Shown here in pieces: positions 1 through 9,082 of a stretch of DNA of 57,983 bases (within the stretch, counting starts at the first letter, position 1; every line of letters begins with the position of its first letter). The stretch is from Hinthialibacter sp964556895. GTDB lineage: Bacteria; Hinthialibacterota; Hinthialibacteria; Hinthialibacterales; Hinthialibacteraceae. The stretch is from assembly GCA_964556895.1 (NCBI GenBank), contig CAZKYC010000019.1, positions 1 to 57,983 of the forward strand, in the 5' to 3' direction. The position numbers were made by a program, and so were the translations under genes. The notes under the pieces are model-generated. The model had not been told where the DNA came from and made no database searches. It worked only from the letters and a program-made list of their open reading frames with translations.

Positions 1-60
1 CGTTTTTTGACCCAATTCCAGGTCATCCAGCAAGGGAAGTACTCAAATATCGGAAAAACC
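1..60 (-). mobile_element. Truncated copy (D) of the 258-bp MITE-like element
   Basis: Read on the minus strand, this stretch matches the first 60 bases of the complete elements at 34113, 49990 and 51857, starting with the terminus GGTTTTTCCGATATTTGAGT. The element enters from outside the window, so its 3' half and one flank are not visible. The outer terminus lies at position 60; the flanking 8 bases at 61-68 (TAGAAATT) would be the target duplication if the other flank matches. Confidence 0.85.
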
Positions 61-139
61 TAGAAATTCCACTAATTTGTTAACCCATTCTTTATGTCTT
101 CGCCTAAAAAGCGAGGATTCTACTCTCTGGTTCTGGCGC

Positions 140-742
<603 letters not shown>

Positions 743-746
743 AAAA

Positions 747-779
747 AACGCGGCGCTTTCGGGTTGAAAGCGCCGCGTT
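747..779 (-). terminator. Rho-independent terminator of the symporter gene; intron target
   Basis: A perfect GC-rich inverted repeat (AACGCGGCGCTTTC and its complement around a 5-base loop) is followed on the minus strand by six T residues at 748-743. It ends transcription of the sodium/solute symporter gene. The intron 5' end follows the T-run directly. Confidence 0.9.
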
Positions 780-801
780 GGCATTTCAGCGGTAGGCAGA
801 A

Positions 802-2409
802 CTAGAAGAAATAAAGATAGAGCGCGGTCAAAGCAACAAGAATTATGATCGCGCCTACGTTAAACGCGAATGGCGTTGCGTAAGAGACAGGCTCTTCTTC
901 AATATCAATCGGCTTCGGCTCGGTCATCAATGAGACTACATACCCGACGATCATCAGAATGATAAAGGTCAGCCCCATGCGATGCAGGAACGGGTTGATA
1001 AACGCTGCCGCCACCGTACCGGGGAACAACATATCAGGCAGGAACTTAAACGCGACCGACAATGGAATCGTCAAAATAACCATCCATAACGCCGCGGCCG
1101 CGGTCGCCCGTTTCCAGAACAGGCCATAGAAGAAGATCGCCACCACACCCGGCGAGACGAACCCAGTGTATTCTTGAATATATAGGAACATCTCGTCGAA
1201 ATTCTGCATCAGCGGCGCCATGCAAATCGCGATGATAATCGCAATCAGGGATGTCGCACGGCCAATAAAGACCAAGCGGCGCTCGGAGGCTTTGTGGTCA
1301 AATTTGCGGTAAATATCCATGGTGAAGATGGTCGCTGAGCTATTGGTCATTGAGTTGAGCGACGAAACTATCGCTGCGATCAATGCTGCGATGACCAGTC
1401 CCTTCAAGCCGACCGGGGCGAGTTCGTTTATCAGAGTCGCGTAAGCCATGTCGTTGCGTTGCACTCCATTCGCGTCAACTGGAACCAGGTCTGGCATCAG
1501 AACGTAAACGATGATACCAGGCAGCAGGACAACAATCGGTACAATCACTTTTAGAAACGCCGCAAAAACCAGACCGAGTTGGGCTTCGCGGATGTTCTTG
1601 CCCGCCAAAGCGCGCTGAGTGATGTATTGGTTGAAACCCCAATAGCTAATGTTCGCCATCCACATACCGCCGATGAAGACGCCGATCCAGGGTAGGTCGG
1701 GATGGTTCCAATCTAAGACCGTATGGAAGCGGTCAGGCGCTTGTTCCATGAGCATGTTGAAGCCGACAATGGCGCCGCCGCCGTCACTCACGGCATTAAG
1801 ACCTACATAGGTCAATGCCGTACCGCCGAAAAACAAGACCGTGACTTGAATGATGTCTGTCCAGGCGACGGCGGACAGCCCGCCATACAGCGTATATATC
1901 AGCGAGACGGCGGCGAGGCCGATGATTCCATACCAAAGGGGAATCTGCGCGACCCGCTCCATGGTCAACGCGCCGAGATAGAGTACTGCGGTCAAGTTGA
2001 CGAAGACATAGACCAACAGCCAAAACACGCCCAGCCCCATACTGACGCGAGAGTCGAAGCGGTTTTCGAGATATTGGGGCATGCTATAGATGCGCATTTT
2101 CAAAAACGTCGGCAGGAAAAACTTAGCCACGATGAGCAGGGTGACCGCCGCCATCCATTCATACGAGACGACTGCGATGCCGCTGGCGAAAGCGGTGCCG
2201 GTCATGCCGATCATCTGTTCCGCCGAGATATTTGAGGCGATTAGCGAGGCCCCGATGATCCACCACGGCAGGGCGCGTCCGGCGAGAAAGTAATCTTCTG
2301 AGGTGCGCTCTTCTCCCTTGGGTTTGGTTGACACCCAGAGCGCGATTGAAATAACAATAACAAAGTACAGAAAAAAGATGATGTAATCTAACGTCGCGAT
2401 GTTTTCCAT
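802..2409 (-). CDS. Sodium:solute symporter family (SGLT-type) transporter
   Basis: Inner-membrane Na+-coupled symporter of the SSS family, in the sugar/myo-inositol/sialic acid branch. The N-terminal part has the typical SEDYFLAGRALPWWIIGASLIASNISAEQMIGM-type region (given here only in outline: 'EDYFLAGR' then 'ASNISAEQ'), followed by some thirteen hydrophobic segments. The longer frame begins at 2460, but the start at 2409 (MENIATLDY) is preceded by GGAGG at 9-base spacing and places the first membrane helix at the usual distance. The gene is single and divergent from the Gfo/Idh/MocA gene at 2542, about 130 bases away, so the two may share a control region. Given the surrounding carbohydrate genes a sugar or sugar acid is the likely substrate, but this is inference. 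Confidence 0.92.
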   Translation of the reverse strand: MENIATLDYIIFFLYFVIVISIALWVSTKPKGEERTSEDYFLAGRALPWWIIGASLIASNISAEQMIGMTGTAFASGIAVVSYEWMAAVTLLIVAKFFLPTFLKMRIYSMPQYLENRFDSRVSMGLGVFWLLVYVFVNLTAVLYLGALTMERVAQIPLWYGIIGLAAVSLIYTLYGGLSAVAWTDIIQVTVLFFGGTALTYVGLNAVSDGGGAIVGFNMLMEQAPDRFHTVLDWNHPDLPWIGVFIGGMWMANISYWGFNQYITQRALAGKNIREAQLGLVFAAFLKVIVPIVVLLPGIIVYVLMPDLVPVDANGVQRNDMAYATLINELAPVGLKGLVIAALIAAIVSSLNSMTNSSATIFTMDIYRKFDHKASERRLVFIGRATSLIAIIIAICMAPLMQNFDEMFLYIQEYTGFVSPGVVAIFFYGLFWKRATAAAALWMVILTIPLSVAFKFLPDMLFPGTVAAAFINPFLHRMGLTFIILMIVGYVVSLMTEPKPIDIEEEPVSYATPFAFNVGAIIILVALTALYLYFF

Positions 2410-2541
2410 TGGTACGGTTCCTCCAAATCGCCGAACCAGGCGCCCGGCTTGCAAATTCAAACCCTATGATCGTACCATAACAAGATGGAACAGATCACGC
2501 CCTACAGCGCAATGAAATGAAATTCGCAAAACAGGATAGCA

Positions 2542-3693
2542 ATGAACCCTTTACGAATTGGAATCGTCGGCCACGGCTTTATGGGAAAGACGCACGCCCA
2601 CGCCTATCGTTCGCTGGGGTTTTATTACGACCCGCCGCCAGCGAAGATTAAGTTGATTGGCGTCGCCACACAAAGCGAGACGTCAAAACAAAGGGCCATT
2701 GAAGAGTGGGGCTATTCATTTGGCACGACTGACTATCGCGAGCTGTGCGCCCATCCTGACATTGATCTCATCAATTGCTGCGCGCCAAACGATCTTCACA
2801 AAGACGTATTGCTCTGCGCCCTCGAACACGGCAAACACGTCTATATGGACAAACCGCTCTGTCTGAATTTGGATGAAGCCCGCCAGATGGCCGAATGCGC
2901 AAAACATCATCCAAGTCAAATTACCCAAATGACGTTTCAATACCGCTTTGTCCCAGCGCTGCTCAGGGCCAAACAATTGATAGACGAAGACAAACTGGGG
3001 CGTCTGTTCAGCGCTCGGGTATGTTATCTCCACGCTGGGTATGTCGACCCTGACCGCCCGCATTCTTGGCGGTTGGATGCTTCAAAGAGCGGTAAGGGCG
3101 GCGCATTATTTGATCTAGGCTCACATGTCATTGACCTCACTCGCCATCTGTTGGGAGAGATTGATGAGGTGTTTCATCATCCAGAGACGTTCATTAACGA
3201 ACGCCCACTCAAAGACGACCCCAGCCAGCGTAAACCCGTTGAAGTCGATGATATTTCCATTCTGCTAGTCAAACTCAAAAACGGCGCGGTCGGTACGCTC
3301 GAATCGTCGCGTTTGGCGACGGGCGTTCAGGATGAACTACGCTTCGAGGCGCATGGCGATAAGGGCGCGATTCGCTTTAATCTTATGCAACCCAATTTTC
3401 TAGAATTTTATGATATGACTTCGCCTGCGGGCGACTTTGGCGGCGAGCGCGGCTTTAAAGCCATTGAATGCGTGGCGCGTTATCCCAAGCCGGCGTCATT
3501 ACCTGGGCCAAAAAACACCATCGGTTGGGAACGCTTTCACATTCACTGCCTTTACAATTTCATCAACGCGATTGTTGCAGGCAAACCGCCCCAACCGGAT
3601 ATCGTCGACGGCGCCCAGACTCAGGCGGTCTTAGAAGCGGCGCTGTTATCAGGCGGTTCTAGGCAATGGGCCAAGGTAGAACCAATCAATTGA
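2542..3693 (+). CDS. Gfo/Idh/MocA family NAD(P)-dependent oxidoreductase
   Basis: Cytoplasmic dehydrogenase of 383 residues without signal peptide. The Rossmann glycine motif GHGFMG is at residues 10-15, and the family's E/D-K-P motif appears as 'MDKPLCLN' near residue 110. The C-terminal half is the alpha/beta substrate domain ('GGALFDLGSHVIDLTRHLLG'). Such enzymes oxidise or epimerise sugars and inositols. It is followed after 30 bases by the amidohydrolase gene, so they probably form one unit. The Asp in place of the usual Glu of the EKP motif is common in the family. The substrate cannot be read from the sequence. Confidence 0.9.
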   Translation: MNPLRIGIVGHGFMGKTHAHAYRSLGFYYDPPPAKIKLIGVATQSETSKQRAIEEWGYSFGTTDYRELCAHPDIDLINCCAPNDLHKDVLLCALEHGKHVYMDKPLCLNLDEARQMAECAKHHPSQITQMTFQYRFVPALLRAKQLIDEDKLGRLFSARVCYLHAGYVDPDRPHSWRLDASKSGKGGALFDLGSHVIDLTRHLLGEIDEVFHHPETFINERPLKDDPSQRKPVEVDDISILLVKLKNGAVGTLESSRLATGVQDELRFEAHGDKGAIRFNLMQPNFLEFYDMTSPAGDFGGERGFKAIECVARYPKPASLPGPKNTIGWERFHIHCLYNFINAIVAGKPPQPDIVDGAQTQAVLEAALLSGGSRQWAKVEPIN

Positions 3694-3723
3694 ACATAGT
3701 TTAAAATCGATCATCATACAACG

Positions 3724-5151
3724 ATGAAACAAACGATCCGAATCAAAACCCAACATCTTCACTTAGACAATGGCGAACTCACGCCAGCGGTTGTGCATTG
3801 CACGCCGGGCGAAGCGCTCAAAATTGAGCATGACGCCAACGCCGCCAGCGACATTGAGCTGCCTGCCTCCCATCACATTTCGCTGGGTCGAGTTGACCCA
3901 CACGTTCACTTTCGTGAGTGCCTTGTCCCCACGCGCGACGAATTTGAAGACGACCCGTCACGGCCTAACGATATTTCGTATGAAGAATTGGTTAGAAAAA
4001 TCGAGGCGGCGAATGCGCACTATGATGTGCGTCGCGGTTCGCTGGCAGCGCTAAAGGGTGGAATCTGGCTGGCGGGCGCGATGGGCAACACTCTCTGGGC
4101 GCCGCTGGGCGAAAAACGCTGGAAACAGTCAAACCAGCTCTATCAAGACCGCTCGCTCATCTTCACCCATTTATGGCCGCGCATCGAACCCGGCGTGGCG
4201 CCGATAGATGGACAAGAAGAAAAAGACTTTGGCTCAACCTTTGGCGGGTCCGGCTTGCCGCCCGATGTGCGGAAACAAATGTATCTCGACCGCCAGAGCG
4301 GGATGATCTCTTACCACAACGACAAAGCGCGTGACGACGAAACCATAGAGGCCTATCGCGACCGAACCACTCCACCTGATTACATGCTACATCACTTATA
4401 CTACGACGGCGAAACGGTTTTGGCCTGTCAGCGCGAGACCTTCGCCCTGGCGCGCGAGGCAAAACTGAAGCGCTTGCTGACCCGGCATATCCCGACCGGC
4501 CCGGCGTTGGACATGGTTCTCACGTCTCGTTGTTCAGAACCGTTTGAAGCGCCCGCTGAAGTCGGCCTCGACTATCTCTACTTCAATCGCGACATGCTTG
4601 AAAGCAGAGCGACCCGCGCCATTAATTTTCGCCGCCCCGCCCTGCCTTCTTTGCAAGATCAGGAGGCTTTAATTGCGCTAACCCGCGAATGCGCCCAAAC
4701 ACGCGACCCGCTAACCTTCATTGGCTCTGACCACGCGCCTCATACAAAGAAATCCAAACAAATGCGCAACAACGGCCTGCCCGGCGCGCCAGGAACGCGC
4801 GTTCTGGAACACTCGCTGCAGGTGTACATAAATTTAATCATCAACCACGGCTACTCACACGCCGATATCGACTGGTTGACGGCGATAGCGCCAGCCAACT
4901 ACATGGCGCAGTATCAATCGTTTCCCTACCTGGTCGGCAGTATGGCTGACGGCGCGATGGCCAATCTGGCGGTCTTTAACCCCGACGCTTCATACCAAGT
5001 TGACGAAAATGGTTTGCGGCTACAATTAGACGACAGCGAGTATCACAGCGCCTATCGAGATGAAGAGTTAATGGGCGAGATGGTATACACCGTGGTGAAC
5101 GGAACCGTATACGACGTGCAAAAACTGATTAGGCCAATGAATTCTGAGTGA
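3724..5151 (+). CDS. Dihydroorotase-like metal-dependent amidohydrolase
   Basis: TIM-barrel cyclic amidohydrolase of 475 residues. It has the N-terminal metal motif DPHVHFRE of dihydroorotases and allantoinases, and the C-terminal 'GSDHAPHT' with the catalytic Asp, then the composite beta-domain strands 'GSMADGAMANLAVFNPDA' and 'VYTVVNGTVYD'. It is longer than usual class I dihydroorotases (about 420-430), with an insertion between the HVH motif and the middle of the barrel. A carboxylated lysine is not obvious. Pyrimidine synthesis (PyrC) is the default reading, but the company of Gfo/Idh/MocA and SufE genes rather than other pyr genes leaves a different cyclic amide possible. The stop lies nine bases before the SufE start. 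Confidence 0.8.
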   Translation: MKQTIRIKTQHLHLDNGELTPAVVHCTPGEALKIEHDANAASDIELPASHHISLGRVDPHVHFRECLVPTRDEFEDDPSRPNDISYEELVRKIEAANAHYDVRRGSLAALKGGIWLAGAMGNTLWAPLGEKRWKQSNQLYQDRSLIFTHLWPRIEPGVAPIDGQEEKDFGSTFGGSGLPPDVRKQMYLDRQSGMISYHNDKARDDETIEAYRDRTTPPDYMLHHLYYDGETVLACQRETFALAREAKLKRLLTRHIPTGPALDMVLTSRCSEPFEAPAEVGLDYLYFNRDMLESRATRAINFRRPALPSLQDQEALIALTRECAQTRDPLTFIGSDHAPHTKKSKQMRNNGLPGAPGTRVLEHSLQVYINLIINHGYSHADIDWLTAIAPANYMAQYQSFPYLVGSMADGAMANLAVFNPDASYQVDENGLRLQLDDSEYHSAYRDEELMGEMVYTVVNGTVYDVQKLIRPMNSE

Positions 5152-5159
5152 GGACGCAC

Positions 5160-5579
5160 ATGAACAGTGAAATGGATTTAGTCCACCTCTTTGAAACCTT
5201 TGAGTTTCTTGATGATTGGGAAGAACGGTACATCGTTATCATTGATCTGGGCAAGAAACTGCCTGAAATGCCAGATGAATTAAAGACCGAACAGACCAAA
5301 GTTCGCGGGTGCATGAGCCAGGTCTGGATGGTCACCAAGAAAATCGAAGATACACCGCCGCGCTATGAATTCATCGCTGACAGCGATTCTCACATCGTCA
5401 AAGGCCTCATTGGCGTGCTCCAATTAGCGTATTCAGGCAAGACGCTGGACGAGATTCGAGAAGTGAATATCGAAGATGTGTTTCACCGCCTGGGCTTAGA
5501 CAACCACCTCAGCCCGAATCGGCGCAACGGCTTTTTTTCGATGGTGGAACGAATTAATGCATTAGCAAGTACAAACTAA
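5160..5579 (+). CDS. sufE: SufE-family sulfur acceptor protein
   Basis: Small cytoplasmic protein of about 140 residues that accepts persulfide sulfur from a SufS-type cysteine desulfurase and passes it to the SufBCD scaffold for Fe-S cluster assembly. The active cysteine is in 'KVRGCMSQVW' (Cys51), and the C-terminal 'GLIGVLQLAYSGKTLDEI' matches the family. A GTG at 5148 extends the frame by four codons, but ATG 5160 has TGAGGA six bases upstream. No sufS or sufBCD is in the window; the gene is simply last in the operon with the amidohydrolase. Confidence 0.93.
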   Translation: MNSEMDLVHLFETFEFLDDWEERYIVIIDLGKKLPEMPDELKTEQTKVRGCMSQVWMVTKKIEDTPPRYEFIADSDSHIVKGLIGVLQLAYSGKTLDEIREVNIEDVFHRLGLDNHLSPNRRNGFFSMVERINALASTN

Positions 5580-5730
5580 TACGTAGTTAATAAAGAAATG
5601 TTTTACATATATCTAATAAGTTGATAAAATTCATCAACTTGATAAAACCATTCCGTTCGAAAATTATTTGGTCTAGTATTAAGATTCTAACATAGGTTTC
5701 GTTCCAGTTTCAATTGGGTGGGAGGCCGCA

Positions 5731-6363
5731 ATGAGTATTGATTTAAAAGCCAGCATTCCAGAGCGTAGTTTTGGCCATTGCCAGTGGTGTGACAGTGACA
5801 GCGTATCGTTGACCTACCTAATGTGCCCTAGCTGTTATCGCATCTCCAACATGGCGCCATCCAAAGCGATGGTGTTAATGAACAGCCCAGTCGTCAAGAA
5901 AAAGTTGGCGACCCTTGGCGTAAGCGTCAGAAGCATCACGCCATACGTTCGTGAGTATATTTTCGATCCATCCAGTAAGTTCCCCACTGAAGAGAGTGAC
6001 AAAGAACACTGGGCGATCATGATCGAAAACGCGCCGTTTCACGCCAATCAAGATGATGTGCGCTTATATGTAGAACAACTGATGGACCTTGATGTCAAGA
6101 CATTGCCGACAAAGGAAGAAGCGCAAGAGAAAGCCGGCATCGAAGTCATGATTCGCTTTATGTTGTTGGTGGGCATCGTGAGAGGCGTGTTAAAAATGAA
6201 AACCAGCGACGAAGACATTGAAACCTTCACCCGCATTTGTCAGGAAGCGGCGTCAGTCGCAGCCCAAAACCGGGCGGACAGTTCTGGCGCAGGCCTCCCC
6301 ATTGATGATGCGAAACCCGCCGCAAAACGGACGGGCATGCACATCCACCGGGACGGACGTTGA
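5731..6363 (+). CDS. Hypothetical protein with N-terminal zinc ribbon
   Basis: A 210-residue soluble protein I do not recognise. Two CxxC pairs (Cys17/20 in 'HCQWCDS' and Cys32/35 in 'MCPSCYR') should bind one zinc ion. The middle is mixed, with a hydrophobic stretch 'IEVMIRFMLLVGIVRGVL' near residues 138-155 that looks like a buried or amphipathic helix rather than an export signal. The tail is rich in Ala and polar residues. The start is well supported: GGGAGG lies six bases upstream of ATG. It is followed after eight bases by the dCTP deaminase gene, so the two are very likely co-transcribed; a role in nucleotide metabolism or DNA housekeeping is only a guess from this. Confidence 0.8.
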   Translation: MSIDLKASIPERSFGHCQWCDSDSVSLTYLMCPSCYRISNMAPSKAMVLMNSPVVKKKLATLGVSVRSITPYVREYIFDPSSKFPTEESDKEHWAIMIENAPFHANQDDVRLYVEQLMDLDVKTLPTKEEAQEKAGIEVMIRFMLLVGIVRGVLKMKTSDEDIETFTRICQEAASVAAQNRADSSGAGLPIDDAKPAAKRTGMHIHRDGR

Positions 6364-6371
6364 TTTAATTC

Positions 6372-6899
6372 ATGATTTTATCTGGGCGCGAGATTCGTAA
6401 CCAACTCGGCAAGTCAATTCTGATTGACCCATTTGATGAAAGCCGCCTAAACCCAAACAGTTACAACCTGTGTCTTCACAATGAACTCATGGTCTATCAA
6501 AACCCGGTTCTTGACATGAAGACGCCCAATCCCACCGAGCTTATCACCATCCCCAAAGACGGCCTTTTGCTCGATTCGGGAAAACTCTACTTGGGCCGGA
6601 CCGTCGAGTATACCGAGACGAAAACCTTTGTGCCGATGTTAGAAGGGCGTTCTTCGATCGGCCGTTTGGGATTATTCGTCCATGTGACGGCTGGGTTTGG
6701 CGATGTTGGCTTCGCCGGGTTTTGGACGCTGGAAATGTTCTGCGTCCAACCGGTGCGGGTGTATCCCAACGTTGAAATCTGCCAGATTTACTTTCACCGC
6801 ATTGAAGGCGACTACGACCTCTATCACAGCGATAAATATCAAAACAACCATGGGATCCAACCCAGCCTGCTCTACAAAGACTTTGAACCGAAATCTTGA
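6372..6899 (+). CDS. dcd: dCTP deaminase
   Basis: Cytoplasmic enzyme converting dCTP to dUTP (or to dUMP in bifunctional homologues), feeding thymidylate synthesis. Diagnostic features are the N-terminal 'MILSGREIR', 'EGRSSIGRLGLFVHVTAGFGDVGF' (shown as overlapping pieces EGRSSIGRLG at 91-100 and GFGDVGFAG at 108-116), and 'WTLE' with the catalytic Glu121. The length of 175 is normal for a trimeric Dcd. The C-terminal 'SDKYQNNHGIQPSLLY' corresponds to the nucleotide-closing tail. It overlaps no neighbour and is the second gene of a pair with the zinc-ribbon protein. Confidence 0.95.
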   Translation: MILSGREIRNQLGKSILIDPFDESRLNPNSYNLCLHNELMVYQNPVLDMKTPNPTELITIPKDGLLLDSGKLYLGRTVEYTETKTFVPMLEGRSSIGRLGLFVHVTAGFGDVGFAGFWTLEMFCVQPVRVYPNVEICQIYFHRIEGDYDLYHSDKYQNNHGIQPSLLYKDFEPKS

Positions 6900-6900
6900 T

Positions 6901-6930
6901 TTGGCGCCGTTACATCTCTTCTTGTATAAT
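6901..6930 (+). promoter_or_regulatory. Sigma-70-type promoter for the small gene at 6957
   Basis: TTGGCG (6901-6906) and a perfect TATAAT (6925-6930) are separated by 18 bases and lie 26 bases before the start codon of the small protein gene. The -35 box overlaps the end of dcd. Confidence 0.55.
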
Positions 6931-6956
6931 GAAGTTAACTGGCAAGGGAGTTTATT

Positions 6957-7154
6957 ATGCGCCACAAAAATCGACGCGTAGGCCCGGTCTCGCGACAAGA
7001 ACCGATCAAACGTTGTTCTTCAATCACTTGTCTGACGCCAAATCGCGGCAGCGGCAAGAGCCCAATTCACGATAAGTTCAAACGTAACAAAGATGACAAT
7101 TCCGAACCAGACGTCGACCAATCTGACACGCTGTTATTTCCAAAGTTCCACTAG
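6957..7154 (+). CDS. Small basic hypothetical protein (65 aa)
   Basis: No family recognised. The protein is hydrophilic and strongly basic at the N-terminus (MRHKNRRVGPVSRQEPIKR), with two Cys residues at about 20 and 25, and has no membrane segment. Reality is supported by complete gene furniture: a TATAAT promoter box, AAGGGAG six bases before ATG, and a strong terminator five bases after the stop. It could alternatively be a small regulatory RNA with a chance frame. Confidence 0.5.
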   Translation: MRHKNRRVGPVSRQEPIKRCSSITCLTPNRGSGKSPIHDKFKRNKDDNSEPDVDQSDTLLFPKFH

Positions 7155-7158
7155 AGAC

Positions 7159-7190
7159 AAAAACGCCCGGTTACTTTACCGGGCGTTTTG
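7159..7190. terminator. Bidirectional Rho-independent terminator
   Basis: AAAACGCCCGGT and ACCGGGCGTTTT pair around a six-base loop, giving T-rich tails on both strands. It serves the small plus-strand gene and the minus-strand lyase gene that ends at 7212. Confidence 0.9.
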
Positions 7191-7211
7191 TTGTTACAAA
7201 CTCAATTTTAA

Positions 7212-8888
7212 TTAGTTGAGACCCAATTGCGCCGGGTAGTAATACCCCATCGTCTGTGCGGCGACGCCAAGTCGGTATTGGCGGTCTTGAAGCATGCACG
7301 GTCTCACTTCATCCGTTTCAACCGTGGTGGTGTAGATTCTTAACTCGCCTTTCAGCGCGGTGATCACTTCTTCGCGATGGTCGCCGAGGCAATCCATCAC
7401 CGCGATCAGGCGGCCTTCGATGGCTTGGTGAGTTTTTCCGCCCCAGTCTTGAATTGTATTTTTTAGTATCACTTCTTTTTGGGGATCATCGTCCCACCAC
7501 AATGCGCGCGGTGAGAGCGTGCCGCCTTCGACTACATCAATGAGTTCGCCCGAAGCGCTATACAGCCAACGCTGTGGAAAATCGCGCTCGCCGCAATAGG
7601 TCTCCATACCGGGGTATTCAGCCAAAATATCGCCTGCCATGCCTTGAGCATGGATGTGCTTTGTCGGTTGTTTGTGCGCCCACAATTTTTCTCCGGTTTT
7701 GGCGTCAACGACGCAGATGCCGTCTGTATCATGGCGAGTTTCAAATCCATAAAAGATTTCGAGCCCCGGGCGGTCGGGTTGAATGTCGGCCACATAGATC
7801 ATATCGGGGTGGCCCATGCCCATCGCCCACATCTCTTTGCCGTCATCATCAATGGCAGACGACCCGATGACCAGTTCGTCTTTGCCGTCGTTGTCGATGT
7901 CGGCGGTTGCGATGCCGTGGGCGCCGCTGCCGCGATACTTGGGCATGTCTTCGGTCGCTTCCCACAACCATTCGCGTTCAAGCTTCTTGTTGAGCGCTTG
8001 GGTTCGGATCAGCCGGTAGGTTCCACGCTGCATGATCAGCGACGGCGACTTACCATCAAGATAGGCGACCGTCAAAAAGTTGCGGCAGGATAAGTTGTAA
8101 TCTCTATACCCCTCGCGCGGCAGCCAGTCGATGGTGCGTAGAATCTTACCTGTCTCGCCGTCAAGTTTGACCAGATATTCAGGCCCGTCTTTGACCAGGC
8201 CTTTCTCGTCGCGCGGGTCGCCCAACCCGGCCTTGCAATAGACCTCGGCCTTGCCGTCTCCGTCGATGTCATACACCACCCAGGGCGAATACCAGATGCC
8301 CGCTTCAATGGCCCAGCCCATGTCATAGCGCCACAGCATTTTTCCATCGAGGGTGTAGGCTTCGAGTTTGTAGGTGGTGGGGCTTTTCTTCCAATAACCA
8401 GGCTTTTGGTAGGGGTCGGTATTGAAGTTTGGCTGTTTGATGAGAAACTCAAGCGAGCCGTCGCCATTCAGATCGCCAACGCCGACCTTTTGAAAGTCGT
8501 AGCCGCCCTGAAGCGGTATCGAAACATAGGGTTTCGGCTTGGGATGAAAAACGGCCTTTGCGCTGCCGATCACCTTGCGGTCTTCATCCGCTTTGAACAA
8601 TAAATAATTCGCATACTCACCGTTTGTATTCTTATCGACCGCACAGGTCGTCAGGCCCGTGTTTTTTAACTCTACGGCTTCCCCGTTGCTCTCAACAGGA
8701 TGGTTCAAACGAATCAAGCGAAACGCTTGGTCTTCACCATCTCCTTCAAGCGACCGCCAGCTGATAAATACCGAGCCGTCGGGCCGCTGCACGGCGACCA
8801 TGCCGCGATCGAGGTTTTCTTTTGCGATGTTTGGATTCACGAACACACAAACCAAAAGCGCGATGAAAATAGTATGTAAGCGAAACAT
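7212..8888 (-). CDS. Rhamnogalacturonan lyase, PL11-type
   Basis: Secreted polysaccharide lyase that cleaves the rhamnogalacturonan-I backbone of pectin by beta-elimination. After a signal peptide (MFRLHTIFIALLVCVFVNPNIA) comes the family's opening 'ENLDRGMVAV' and 'FISWRSL', then an eight-bladed propeller with Ca-binding repeats: 'GDLNGDGSLEF', 'YDIDGDGKAEVY', 'ADIDNDGKDELVIG'. The C-terminus 'QDRQYRLGVAAQTMGYYYPAQLG' is characteristic of YesW/YesX relatives. A longer frame from 8936 exists, but 8888 has GGGAG at eight bases and a proper signal peptide. Together with the pectate lyase at 48630 it points to pectin as a food source. Confidence 0.9.
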   Translation of the reverse strand: MFRLHTIFIALLVCVFVNPNIAKENLDRGMVAVQRPDGSVFISWRSLEGDGEDQAFRLIRLNHPVESNGEAVELKNTGLTTCAVDKNTNGEYANYLLFKADEDRKVIGSAKAVFHPKPKPYVSIPLQGGYDFQKVGVGDLNGDGSLEFLIKQPNFNTDPYQKPGYWKKSPTTYKLEAYTLDGKMLWRYDMGWAIEAGIWYSPWVVYDIDGDGKAEVYCKAGLGDPRDEKGLVKDGPEYLVKLDGETGKILRTIDWLPREGYRDYNLSCRNFLTVAYLDGKSPSLIMQRGTYRLIRTQALNKKLEREWLWEATEDMPKYRGSGAHGIATADIDNDGKDELVIGSSAIDDDGKEMWAMGMGHPDMIYVADIQPDRPGLEIFYGFETRHDTDGICVVDAKTGEKLWAHKQPTKHIHAQGMAGDILAEYPGMETYCGERDFPQRWLYSASGELIDVVEGGTLSPRALWWDDDPQKEVILKNTIQDWGGKTHQAIEGRLIAVMDCLGDHREEVITALKGELRIYTTTVETDEVRPCMLQDRQYRLGVAAQTMGYYYPAQLGLN

Positions 8889-9082
8889 ATCGAATCTCCC
8901 TTTTGAATTGACTGGATGACGAGGGCATTCTATCAATTATTCTTCGGGATATCGACAGAGGCGAATCAACCTGGATTTCAGATTCCCTATCTCGCGTCGC
9001 GCGCCTTCACATCCACTCATAAATCATTCAAATTAAGGGGCTTACTGAGTTATCCAGATTATCATTGGGGAATGGGTAAACA

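Noticed and set aside
7644..8093. 149-codon plus-strand frame inside the PL11 lyase gene
   Set aside because: Antisense shadow of Asp/Gly-rich repeats; no ribosome site or family.
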